A stretch of 8,076 bases of DNA from CAJXCL01 sp036011265. Its GTDB lineage: Bacteria; Nitrospinota; Nitrospinia; CAJXCL01. A model generated the notes under the pieces. It did not search any database, was not told the origin of the DNA, and saw only the letters and a list, made by a program, of their open reading frames with translations. Location of the stretch: contig DASCNB010000098.1 of the NCBI GenBank assembly GCA_036011265.1, positions 1-8,076 on the forward strand, given 5' to 3'. Both the position numbers and the translations under genes were made by a program. Of the stretch, positions 1 through 5,542 are shown piece after piece. How positions within the stretch are numbered: the stretch's first letter is position 1; each line of letters starts with the position of its first letter.

Positions 1-154
1 AGCAATGGAGGGGGCTATTGGTGCAGTCAAGGCAGTGTTAGATATCCAATCACCAAAGCCATCAGAGGAAGATAGTGAAGAGTTAGAAGACGATGAAAAA
101 CCATTTCATACAGAAGCAGAGAGAAGGAGAAATAGAAATGTCCTATTGGGTTGA
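1..154 (+). CDS. C-terminal end of an unrecognised protein (partial)
   Basis: An open frame enters from the left edge at base 2 and ends at a TGA at 152-154, giving the last 50 residues of a protein whose start lies outside the window. The visible part opens with a short hydrophobic, helix-like stretch (AMEGAIGAVKAVLDI). A strongly acidic Glu/Asp/Ser-rich linker follows, then a basic cluster (RRRNRN) and the end VLLG. This composition suits a disordered charged tail. I recognise no family, catalytic motif or membrane segment and assign no function. It is called coding because the frame is open to the edge, the composition is protein-like, and a compact hairpin lies just after the stop. An accidental open frame of this length cannot be excluded. 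Confidence 0.5.
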   Translation, partial: AMEGAIGAVKAVLDIQSPKPSEEDSEELEDDEKPFHTEAERRRNRNVLLG

Positions 155-159
155 TTGCA

Positions 160-180
160 AGGCATCCTTATGGGATGCCT
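160..180 (+). terminator. Hairpin just after the partial gene (weak terminator or 3' stabiliser)
   Basis: Bases 160-167 (AGGCATCC) pair perfectly with 173-180 (GGATGCCT) around a 5-base loop, starting five bases after the stop of the partial gene. No T-run follows, so it is not a classical intrinsic terminator. It may protect the 3' end of the message or help Rho-independent pausing. Confidence 0.3.
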
Positions 181-328
181 CTGGCGCTTAAATCGTGTCC
201 TCCAGGGGTAGTCTTTTGAAGGAATGTTGTGTCTCCTTATCTGCCGTCTATGAGACTGGGGTTGACAATTTCTTTCCGGTCCCGGCAAAATCATAGCATT
301 ACAAAGCCACAATATTTTTTTCCAAAAT
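181..328. other. Intergenic spacer without a recognisable gene
   Basis: I find no supportable coding frame on either strand here. The minus-strand frame running across it translates to a low-complexity Arg/Pro/Gln-rich sequence and runs through the csp terminator. The only signal is a plus-strand promoter-like pair, TTGACA at 262-267 and CAAAAT at 286-291 with 18 bases between, discussed as a finding. Confidence 0.4.
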
Positions 329-371
329 AAAAGGGCCAACATCTAAAACAAGAATTAATGTTGGCCCTTTT
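325..371 (-). terminator. Strong intrinsic terminator of the cold-shock gene
   Basis: Bases 329-342 and 358-371 form a perfect 14-bp inverted repeat (core GGGCCAACAT / ATGTTGGCCC) with a 15-base loop. Read on the minus strand, the GC-rich stem is followed by TTTT, A, TTTT, which is the expected U-tract. It lies 17 bases past the csp stop. The A/T tails on both sides mean it could also stop transcription arriving on the plus strand. Confidence 0.9.
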
Positions 372-388
372 TCTGTAAATCAAAGAAA

Positions 389-586
389 TTATGCTTTCCT
401 TACATCTGAAGCCTGAGGACCTTTGGGTCCGTTAGTTACTTCAAATTCTACTGATTCTCCTTCTTCAAGGTTTTTATAGCCTTCGGCCTGGATTGCCGAA
501 AAGTGGACGAATACATCCTCTCCGGATTCCGGGGTAATAAAGCCATACCCCTTGTTGGAGTTGAACCACTTAACTGTTCCCTTCAT
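389..586 (-). CDS. csp: Cold-shock domain protein (CspA family)
   Basis: This 65-residue protein is a single cold-shock domain of normal family length. Such proteins bind single-stranded RNA and DNA in the cytoplasm and act as RNA chaperones, keeping messages unfolded, often at low temperature. The five-stranded beta-barrel signature is complete: KWFN near residues 6-9, the RNP1 motif KGYGFI at 12-17, RNP2 VFVHF at 25-29, and the closing GPKGPQASDV near 53-62. The ATG at 584-586 is preceded on the minus strand by AGGTGA (594-599), a good ribosome-binding site. The gene is monocistronic: a strong terminator follows it and a roughly 160-base leader precedes it. Long leaders are typical of cold-inducible csp genes, but cold induction here is inferred. 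Bacteria often carry several paralogues, so the exact letter (A, B, C and so on) cannot be given. Confidence 0.96.
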   Translation of the reverse strand: MKGTVKWFNSNKGYGFITPESGEDVFVHFSAIQAEGYKNLEEGESVEFEVTNGPKGPQASDVRKA

Positions 587-751
587 TTGCTGCTCACCTG
601 CCTTACGTAAGAAAAAATTTTGAAGCCGGCACTGCTATAAAGACCATCAACGTTGAAAAAAACCACATGGAAAATTGTTGCTCATCCCATGATGCCAATA
701 TCAACTTATTGACATAGCATAAAACCATAAAACTTCACGCTTACAGTCGTA

Positions 752-780
752 ATAGTACCAAATATAAATGTTGTTTGCAA
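752..780 (-). promoter_or_regulatory. Candidate promoter of csp
   Basis: On the minus strand TTGCAA (775-780) and TACTAT (752-757) are separated by 17 bases, matching the sigma70 consensus at 4 of 6 positions each. Transcription would start near 745 and give a csp leader of about 160 nucleotides. The match is moderate and other AT-rich hexamers exist nearby. Confidence 0.35.
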
Positions 781-803
781 TGTTTTTTTTAGTGGTTGGA
801 ACT

Positions 804-840
804 ATTGAAGCATCCTGCGACAAATCCGCAGGGAATCTTC
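804..840 (-). repeat. Hairpin repeat downstream of typA (copy 1)
   Basis: Bases 804-829 match 2711-2736 at 22 of 26 positions, in the same orientation. The copy can fold: CCTGCG (814-819) pairs with CGCAGG (827-832), and outer arms GAAG (807-810) and CTTC (837-840) can extend the stem across a bulge. It resembles a REP-like intergenic repeat unit. No U-tract follows on either strand. Confidence 0.5.
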
Positions 841-894
841 CGCGTAAGGAGCTAATTTCATTTAAGTTCGCTTGCCAGGCACGTTCAGGATTTT

Positions 895-2691
895 TTAGCG
901 TTTCCTTTTGCTCGCTTCGAGGATTTTTTTTCGCAGCCGAATGTTTTGCGGTGTGACTTCCACCAGTTCATCTTCTTTGATAAACTCTATAGCTTCCTCT
1001 AAACTAAATATCTTTGGCGGAACCAGTTGCAGGGCTTCATCTGCTGCTGCAGCGCGGGTGTTGGTAAGTTTTTTTTCTTTGGTAATATTGACGTCCAGAT
1101 CATTGCTCCTTGAGTTTTCCCCCACAATCATCCCAGCGTAAACCGTTGTGTTTTCTTTTATGAACAATGTTCCCCGTGGCTGCAGATGAAAATGCGCGTA
1201 AGCAGTTGTTTTCCCCTTCCGGTCTGCTATGAGAGCTCCAGTGTTTCTTTTTGACATACTCCCCAGCCATGGTTCATATCCGTCAAACAGGTGATTCAAC
1301 AGCCCGGTTCCCCTGGTGTCCGTTAAAAACTGTGACCTGAATCCTATTAATCCACGCGAAGGAATTCTGGCTTCCAGTCTTGTCCTGCCATATCCATTGT
1401 TCTGCATCTTCAACATCTTCCCTTTACGCATCCCTATCTGCTGGGTCGCAATGCCTGTATATTCTTCCGGTAGATCAATAACAAGCAGTTCCATCGGTTC
1501 GTGTAAAACACCTTTGATTTCTTTTGTAATAGTCTCGGGCATGGATACGGAAAGCTCATACCCTTCCCTCCTCATCATTTCCATGAGAATTGCGAGCTGT
1601 AATTCGCCCCGCCCCATAACTTTGAACGAATCACTATCAGAGAAATCTACTTTAATGGACACATTGTAAAGCAGTTCCTTTTCGAGTCTTTCTCTAAGGT
1701 TTCTTGATGTAACATATTTCCCTTCCCTGCCGGCAAAAGGAGATGTATTAATGGAAAAGACAACTGATATAGTAGGCTCATCCACCTTTATTCTTGGCAA
1801 TGGACTTGGATTTTCCGCATTAGTAATCGTATCCCCTATGTTTATTCCTTCAATACCGGCAAGCGCCACAATATCTCCGGCAGACGCCTCTTGAGTTTCA
1901 TTCCTTTCAAGGCCCTTAAAGGTATAAATGACCGTTATTTTGGTTTTTATGGAATCACCTTTGATGTTCACCATAGCCACCGTGTCCCCGACTTTCACTG
2001 TTCCTGAAAAAATTCTGCCCACAGCAATTCTACCCACGTAATCACTGTAATCAATATTGGTAATCAAGAGCTGCAAAATGTCATCTTTACCCTTTGCTGG
2101 TTCAGGTATCGCCTGGAGTATTTGATCAAAAAGCGGTTTTAAGCTGTCCGATTGGTCCTCCATCTGAAGTTTTGCGATTCCTTTTTTCGCGTTGGAGTAA
2201 ATGACCGGAAAATTAAGCTGTTTTTCAGTGGCGTCGAGATCGATAAACATGTCATAGACCTCGTTCAAAACCTCCTGAATTCTCGAGTCAGCGCGGTCAA
2301 TTTTATTAATAACCAGAATGGGGGGCAAGTTCAGTTCAAGCGCTTTTTTAAGGACAAACCTCGTTTGGGGTAAAGGACCTTCGGACGAATCCACTAAAAG
2401 CAACACTCCATCCACCATTTTCAAAGTCCTTTCTACTTCGCCACCAAAATCCGCGTGTCCCGGTGTATCGACAATATTTATTTTCACACCGTTGAAATCA
2501 ACGGCAGTATTTTTAGCCATTATGGTAATGCCTCGCTCTCGTTCCAGATCAATGTTATCCATAACCCTTTCCTGCAAGTTTTCATTAGAACGAAAGATGC
2601 CTGCCTGCTGCAACATTCCATCTACTATCGTTGTCTTGCCATGGTCCACATGGGCAATAATGGCAATGTTTCTTAATTTTTTTTGTTCCAT
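895..2691 (-). CDS. typA: Ribosome-binding translational GTPase BipA/TypA
   Basis: This 598-residue translational GTPase has normal BipA/TypA length. It binds the 70S ribosome at the elongation-factor site and is known to help 50S assembly, especially at low temperature and under stress. The G domain is complete: G1 AHVDHGKT (13-20), switch I RERGIT (51-56), G3 DTPGHADF (75-82), G4 NKID (129-132) and a G5-like SNAKKG (166-171). A beta-barrel domain II, the EF-G-like domains III and V, and the BipA-specific C-terminal domain follow; the last carries the family signature GENSRSNDLDVN and LTNTRAAAADEA, then a basic tail ending KRKR. I chose the ATG at 2689-2691 because the minus-strand AAAGGA (2698-2703) lies six bases upstream and the protein then begins MEQKKLRN, as in the family. 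The frame stays open to a TTG at 2730, but the extra 13 residues are unlike the family and include a repeat copy. It stands alone between the cytochrome terminator and csp. Confidence 0.97.
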   Translation of the reverse strand: MEQKKLRNIAIIAHVDHGKTTIVDGMLQQAGIFRSNENLQERVMDNIDLERERGITIMAKNTAVDFNGVKINIVDTPGHADFGGEVERTLKMVDGVLLLVDSSEGPLPQTRFVLKKALELNLPPILVINKIDRADSRIQEVLNEVYDMFIDLDATEKQLNFPVIYSNAKKGIAKLQMEDQSDSLKPLFDQILQAIPEPAKGKDDILQLLITNIDYSDYVGRIAVGRIFSGTVKVGDTVAMVNIKGDSIKTKITVIYTFKGLERNETQEASAGDIVALAGIEGINIGDTITNAENPSPLPRIKVDEPTISVVFSINTSPFAGREGKYVTSRNLRERLEKELLYNVSIKVDFSDSDSFKVMGRGELQLAILMEMMRREGYELSVSMPETITKEIKGVLHEPMELLVIDLPEEYTGIATQQIGMRKGKMLKMQNNGYGRTRLEARIPSRGLIGFRSQFLTDTRGTGLLNHLFDGYEPWLGSMSKRNTGALIADRKGKTTAYAHFHLQPRGTLFIKENTTVYAGMIVGENSRSNDLDVNITKEKKLTNTRAAAADEALQLVPPKIFSLEEAIEFIKEDELVEVTPQNIRLRKKILEASKRKR

Positions 2692-2710
2692 CAGTTTTCC
2701 TTTAGAAATA

Positions 2711-2737
2711 ATTGAAGCTCCCCGCGACAAAACCGCG
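2711..2737 (-). repeat. Hairpin repeat in the typA leader (copy 2)
   Basis: Bases 2711-2736 repeat 804-829 at 22 of 26 positions. The internal CGCG (2723-2726) pairs with CGCG (2734-2737). This copy ends about eight bases upstream of the typA ribosome-binding site, so folding could influence translation start. The right half is less symmetric than in copy 1. Confidence 0.45.
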
Positions 2738-2792
2738 ACTGCGCCCGTTAAACACTTTCAAACCTATGCTCTCACAAAGATATTTTTAAAAC

Positions 2793-2855
2793 AAAAAAGC
2801 CTCCATCCATAGCTTATAGGACTATACCAATGATCCCATAACCTACAGAGGAGGC
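2793..2855 (-). terminator. Terminator-like folded module in the typA leader
   Basis: On the minus strand GCCTCC (2850-2855) can pair with GGAGGC (2799-2804), and TTTTTT (2793-2798) follows at once, as in an intrinsic terminator. The roughly 45-base interior can form a further stem, TAGG with CCTA plus adjacent A/T pairs. No gene precedes it on this strand, since the cytochrome already ends at its own terminator at 2923-2955. It could be the end of a small RNA, an attenuator in the typA leader, or chance. The closing stem is only six base pairs. Confidence 0.4.
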
Positions 2856-2922
2856 ACAGAAAACAGTAAAAAAAATGTCAGGAAAGGATAAAAATAACTG
2901 TTAAATGGGGTTGGAGTTACAT

Positions 2923-2955
2923 AAAAAAAAAGGGGGATGCAGTCATCCCCCTTTT
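2923..2955 (-). terminator. Strong intrinsic terminator of the cytochrome c gene
   Basis: AAAAGGGGGATG (2928-2939) and CATCCCCCTTTT (2944-2955) form a perfect 12-bp stem with a 4-base loop. Read on the minus strand, the CCCCC arm runs into nine consecutive T residues (complement of 2923-2931). It lies five bases past the cytochrome stop. Confidence 0.93.
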
Positions 2956-2960
2956 ATTGA

Positions 2961-3449
2961 CTAAAGTGTCATAAGGTAATCGATGAGATCGTTTCTTTCT
3001 TGATCTGTCAATATTATCTTAGGCGGTTTACCACCTTTTCCCGGCGCGAAATTCTTCACCATCTGGCTCTTTTTCATGTCTTTACCTTTTTTAGCCGCCT
3101 TATATCTGCCTAAAAGATCTTTCAAACGGTCATCTGTGACCTTTGAGATTGTGATTTTACCTTTAGCACCAAGCGCATCACCCCAGAGCTCTACGTTGTT
3201 TGGCGAAAGCCATTTTTGTAAATACTCTTTTCCGAGTCTTTTCCCAACTCCTTTAAGTCCGGGTCCAACCGGTTTGAACTTTGCCGGGTCGCCTCCGGCT
3301 TTATGGCATTGTTTGCATGGCGCTTTCATTGTTTTTGTTTTAGTATTAAAAACCTTCTTCCCCGCTGCGGCATCGGCAAAAACAGCAGGTACATATAAAA
3401 ACGATATTGCAAATACTGTCGCAAGACTAACTCCTAATATTTTCTTCAA
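2961..3449 (-). CDS. Exported class I monohaem cytochrome c
   Basis: This is a 162-residue secreted c-type cytochrome. A Sec signal peptide fills residues 1-25 (basic MKK, hydrophobic core, then AVFA before Asp26), placing the mature protein in the periplasm. One haem-attachment motif, CKQCH, lies at 45-49, followed by the PVGPGLKGVGKR segment typical of class I folds. The distal axial ligand is probably Met130 or Met125, and the final helix ILTDQERNDLIDYL closes the fold. The mature protein is very lysine-rich, suggesting docking to an acidic redox partner. It is long for a minimal cytochrome c because of an insert around residues 83-125. The start is TTG at 3447-3449: the ribosome-binding site GGAGGG (3458-3463) lies eight bases upstream, and the only nearby ATG is followed within three codons by a stop. 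It has its own promoter and terminator. Partner and pathway are unknown; a SoxX-like protein is possible but not shown. Confidence 0.9.
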   Translation of the reverse strand: MKKILGVSLATVFAISFLYVPAVFADAAAGKKVFNTKTKTMKAPCKQCHKAGGDPAKFKPVGPGLKGVGKRLGKEYLQKWLSPNNVELWGDALGAKGKITISKVTDDRLKDLLGRYKAAKKGKDMKKSQMVKNFAPGKGGKPPKIILTDQERNDLIDYLMTL

Positions 3450-3501
3450 GCTATTAACCCTCCATTAAAAAGTTATTAATATAATAAAAAAAGAATTTTG
3501 A

Positions 3502-3530
3502 ATTTTAAACGAACTCTTTTTTTCTGTCAA
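3502..3530 (-). promoter_or_regulatory. Sigma70-type promoter of the cytochrome c gene
   Basis: On the minus strand a perfect -35 TTGACA (3525-3530) is separated by 17 bases from TAAAAT (3502-3507), which matches the -10 consensus at 5 of 6 positions. Transcription would start near 3495, about 45 bases before the TTG start. The -35 box begins five bases after the ferredoxin stop codon, so the cytochrome need not depend on ferredoxin transcription. Confidence 0.75.
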
Positions 3531-3534
3531 GCAT

Positions 3535-3783
3535 TTATTTATTTGCCAGGGTATCTTTTTTAGCAAGGAGCTCTTCCTTGCTTTCCTCATGACTCGGATC
3601 TTTTAAAATGCAATCAACGGGACAAACTTCAATACATTGTGGTTCATCGTGATGTCCGACACATTCCGTGCATTTTGCCGGGTCTATAATATACAGATCA
3701 TCTCCTTCAGTAATGGCATCGTTTGGGCATTCTGGCTCACAGACTCCACAATTCACACATTCTTCATTGATCAATAAAGCCAA
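3535..3783 (-). CDS. 2[4Fe-4S] ferredoxin, Alvin/YfhL type
   Basis: This 82-residue cytoplasmic protein carries low-potential electrons on two [4Fe-4S] clusters. The first motif is Cys9-x2-Cys12-x2-Cys15-x3-Cys19-Pro. The second is Cys38-x2-Cys41-x8-Cys50-x3-Cys54-Pro, with the longer loop (VGHHDEPQ) that marks the Allochromatium vinosum/YfhL subfamily, plus an extra Cys58. The C-terminal 22 residues form a charged Lys/Glu helix, usual in this group. The start is TTG at 3781-3783: the minus-strand AGGAGGTG lies seven bases upstream, and TGA ACA directly precedes the TTG in frame, so no earlier start is possible. It looks monocistronic, with its own promoter. The redox partner cannot be deduced because no oxidoreductase gene is adjacent. 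YfhL-type ferredoxins are often found beside coaD or other housekeeping genes, which is not the case here. Confidence 0.93.
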   Translation of the reverse strand: MALLINEECVNCGVCEPECPNDAITEGDDLYIIDPAKCTECVGHHDEPQCIEVCPVDCILKDPSHEESKEELLAKKDTLANK

Positions 3784-3816
3784 TGTTCAACACCTCCTCT
3801 CAATATATATAAAAAT

Positions 3817-3846
3817 ATTCTAAATAAGAATGATTTTTTTTGTCTA
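3817..3846 (-). promoter_or_regulatory. Sigma70-type promoter of the ferredoxin gene
   Basis: On the minus strand TAGACA (3841-3846) and TAGAAT (3817-3822) each match the consensus at 5 of 6 positions, with an 18-base spacer. Transcription would start near 3810, about 27 bases before the TTG start and upstream of its strong ribosome-binding site. Confidence 0.6.
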
Positions 3847-3944
3847 ACGCTCTTTAAAATGTGATATATCATATCCTTTACACTAAAGCAAAGAAATATT
3901 TAAAAAAATCAAATAAAAGCATCCTTAAGGAACACTTAATTGAT

Positions 3945-4406
3945 TCAATAGGATACATTAATTGTCCTTCCGGAAAATCTCTTAGATTTACTGTCCCAGA
4001 AAAAACAAACGGTTTCTTCCACTCTTTTTTTGACAATAGATACAATAATATAGTCTGTTCCCGGATGGGTTGGTTCATCGTTAAAAGTAGCAAAGGAATA
4101 ATCTTCTTTCGAAAAGTATGCCTTAGTATCAGGATGAGAATGATAAACGGCCTTTAGTTTATAATCTTCTTTTCGCGTCATTCGGTCGATTTTCAACAGA
4201 TCCGCAGGACTGATAGAATAAGCGGTATGGGCATCTCTTGGATTTTTTTCCGGGTCGGATTTATGAATCTCGTTTTGATTATTTTTACACCGTAAGACTG
4301 TTTGTTCACCACTGGTTCCCGATTCTAAAATAACTCCGCAGCACTCAAAAGGATACTCGTCTACTGAATGAGAACAAATTTGTTCAACTATATTTGAAGA
4401 ATACAT
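3945..4406 (-). CDS. M67-family (JAMM/MPN) metallopeptidase
   Basis: This 153-residue protein is a stand-alone bacterial JAB1/MPN/Mov34 domain, a zinc-dependent peptidase or isopeptidase. The JAMM catalytic set is visible: Glu21 in FECCG, His89 and His91 in HSHP, Ser99 and Asp102 in the spacing HxHP-x7-S-x2-D. Characterised bacterial relatives (for example Mec+ of Mycobacterium) trim or release sulfur-carrier proteins of the ThiS/MoaD/CysO type. That role is only a family-based possibility here, because no sulfur-carrier, E1-like or cysteine-synthase gene is in the window. The ATG at 4404-4406 has GAGGA close upstream on the minus strand, with rather short spacing (about 4 bases). The gene diverges from xerC across 207 bases and ends about 100 bases before the ferredoxin promoter. 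No signal peptide or membrane segment is seen, so it is expected in the cytoplasm. Confidence 0.88.
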   Translation of the reverse strand: MYSSNIVEQICSHSVDEYPFECCGVILESGTSGEQTVLRCKNNQNEIHKSDPEKNPRDAHTAYSISPADLLKIDRMTRKEDYKLKAVYHSHPDTKAYFSKEDYSFATFNDEPTHPGTDYIIVSIVKKRVEETVCFFWDSKSKRFSGRTINVSY

Positions 4407-4510
4407 ATTTCCTCATTTTATTTGATATTATTTTTATAACGTAATTTATCATACTTAAGTTTATTAAAAAAAGAAAAGAAGTTCATTGAAAACCTCTTAA
4501 TCCAAATTTC

Positions 4511-4539
4511 TTGACTAACTCCCAATCATAATGTAAATT
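4511..4539 (+). promoter_or_regulatory. Candidate promoter of xerC
   Basis: TTGACT (4511-4516, 5 of 6 consensus) and TAAATT (4534-4539, 4 of 6) are separated by 17 bases. Transcription would start near 4545, about 70 bases before the xerC start. A 13-base palindrome covers the predicted start point. Confidence 0.5.
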
Positions 4540-4543
4540 TAAA

Positions 4544-4556
4544 GTGGCAATGCCAC
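4544..4556. promoter_or_regulatory. Palindrome at the predicted xerC transcription start
   Basis: GTGGCA and TGCCAC form a perfect inverted repeat around a single A, five bases after the candidate -10 box. The position suits a repressor operator or a small 5' hairpin in the message. No regulator is identified, and a short palindrome may occur by chance. Confidence 0.25.
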
Positions 4557-4613
4557 GATCATATAGAGATGCCGCCCTAAACCTACAAATAAAATTTTAT
4601 TAAAAAAACTCTA

Positions 4614-5531
4614 TTGAAAAAAAAGATAGAAAAATTTTTAGAATTTCTGAAGGTAGAAAAAAATGCTTCTCCGCATACGTTAAGAAATTATTCAAGCGAC
4701 CTTGAACAATTTTTAAATTTTTTAATCGAGAATAAAATTGGTTTAAAAGATCGGAGTATTGATTTACAAAAGATAGATAATCTTACTTTTAGAAGCTATT
4801 TAAGCTCTTTATATAAAAAAAACAACTCCAGAAGTTCTGTCGCTAGAAAGTTAGCGGTCCTGCGGTCCTTCTACAAATTCTTATGCCGTGAGGGATTTAT
4901 CAATAAAAACATTGTAAAAAGCATTGCTATTCCCAAGCAGGACAAAAAAATTCCTTCATTCCTGACCATAGATGAGACATTTCATTTATTAAAACAGCCG
5001 GATGAAAAGAACCTCCTGGGGCTACGGGACAAGTCTATTTTAGAATTATTTTACGCCACAGGCATCAGAATAGGAGAATTGATAAGTTTAAATATTGAAG
5101 ACGTCAATTTTGATTCAAGGTTAATCAAGATTAAGGGGAAAGGGAAAAAAGAAAGAATAGTCCCTGTAAATGAAAGCGCAATAAAAAGTTTAACCGGGTT
5201 TATCGAAAAAAGAAAAAATATGGAATTGAAAAAAAACATTTTTATGGAAGGAGCATCCCCCCTGTTTACAAATTTTCGTTGCAAAAGAATAACTGACCGG
5301 GGAGTAAGGAATATATTGGTCAAGTATATTTACAAAGGTAATATTTCAAAAAATGTCTCTCCTCATTCATTAAGGCATAGCTTTGCGACACATTTATTAG
5401 AAATGGGCGCTGATTTGAGGGTTATACAGGAACTGCTCGGTCACTCATCTTTATCAACCACACAAAAATATTCTCATATTAATACTGATCGTTTAATGGA
5501 AGTTTACGATAAAGCTCACCCAAAAGCTTAA
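4614..5531 (+). CDS. xerC: Tyrosine recombinase XerC
   Basis: This 305-residue Xer-type site-specific recombinase has normal family length. XerC and its partner XerD act at the chromosomal dif site to resolve dimers before cell division. The N-terminal SAM-like DNA-binding domain covers about residues 1-95 (NASPHTLRNYSSDLEQFL). The catalytic domain, about 110-300, holds every active-site residue: Arg152 (TGIRIGEL), Lys176 (KGKGKKER), His251 and Arg254 (SPHSLRHSFATH), His277 (LLGHSS) and the nucleophile Tyr286 (TTQKYSHI). XerC is preferred over XerD because it is followed by hslV and hslU, as in codV-clpQ-clpY of Bacillus; sequence alone does not decide it. The start is TTG at 4614-4616: an in-frame TAA lies at 4590-4592, no ATG or GTG lies between, and MKKKIEKFLEFL aligns with the family start. 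No clear ribosome-binding site precedes it, so expression may be low. Confidence 0.93.
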   Translation: MKKKIEKFLEFLKVEKNASPHTLRNYSSDLEQFLNFLIENKIGLKDRSIDLQKIDNLTFRSYLSSLYKKNNSRSSVARKLAVLRSFYKFLCREGFINKNIVKSIAIPKQDKKIPSFLTIDETFHLLKQPDEKNLLGLRDKSILELFYATGIRIGELISLNIEDVNFDSRLIKIKGKGKKERIVPVNESAIKSLTGFIEKRKNMELKKNIFMEGASPLFTNFRCKRITDRGVRNILVKYIYKGNISKNVSPHSLRHSFATHLLEMGADLRVIQELLGHSSLSTTQKYSHINTDRLMEVYDKAHPKA

Positions 5532-5542
5532 CTGTCAGGTGA

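Larger units (their letters stand above)
587..894 (-). other. 308-bp spacer between typA and csp: csp leader plus a hairpin repeat
   Basis: No gene is supported here; the small plus-strand open frame at 768-956 runs antisense into the typA end. Read on the minus strand, the spacer holds the tail after the typA stop, an imperfect hairpin repeat (804-840), a candidate csp promoter (752-780), and a csp leader of about 160 bases. The leader contains a 10-bp palindrome, TCAACGTTGA, at 647-656. No terminator with a U-tract is visible after typA, so read-through into csp is possible. Confidence 0.5.

Noticed and set aside
106..342. Minus-strand open frame of 78 codons in the spacer before csp
   Set aside because: It has low-complexity Arg/Pro/Gln-rich composition, no family resemblance, and runs through the csp terminator stem and over the end of the plus-strand partial gene.
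709..737. Plus-strand TTGACA at 709-714 as a promoter
   Set aside because: No acceptable -10 box lies 16-18 bases downstream and no plus-strand gene follows; it is in the csp leader on the opposite strand.
2692..2730. TTG at 2730 as the typA start
   Set aside because: The extra 13 residues are translated from the repeat copy, are unlike the family, and the ATG at 2691 has a well-placed ribosome-binding site.
2875..2904. Plus-strand 9-codon mini-ORF after GAGGAGG at 2848-2854
   Set aside because: The spacing from the ribosome-binding-like motif to ATG is about 20 bases and the GAGGAGG is explained as one arm of the minus-strand terminator-like stem.
3878..4093. Overlapping 71-codon and plus-strand 98-codon frames at the end of the M67 gene
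   Set aside because: Both overlap the JAMM peptidase in other frames and have no ribosome-binding site or recognisable domain.
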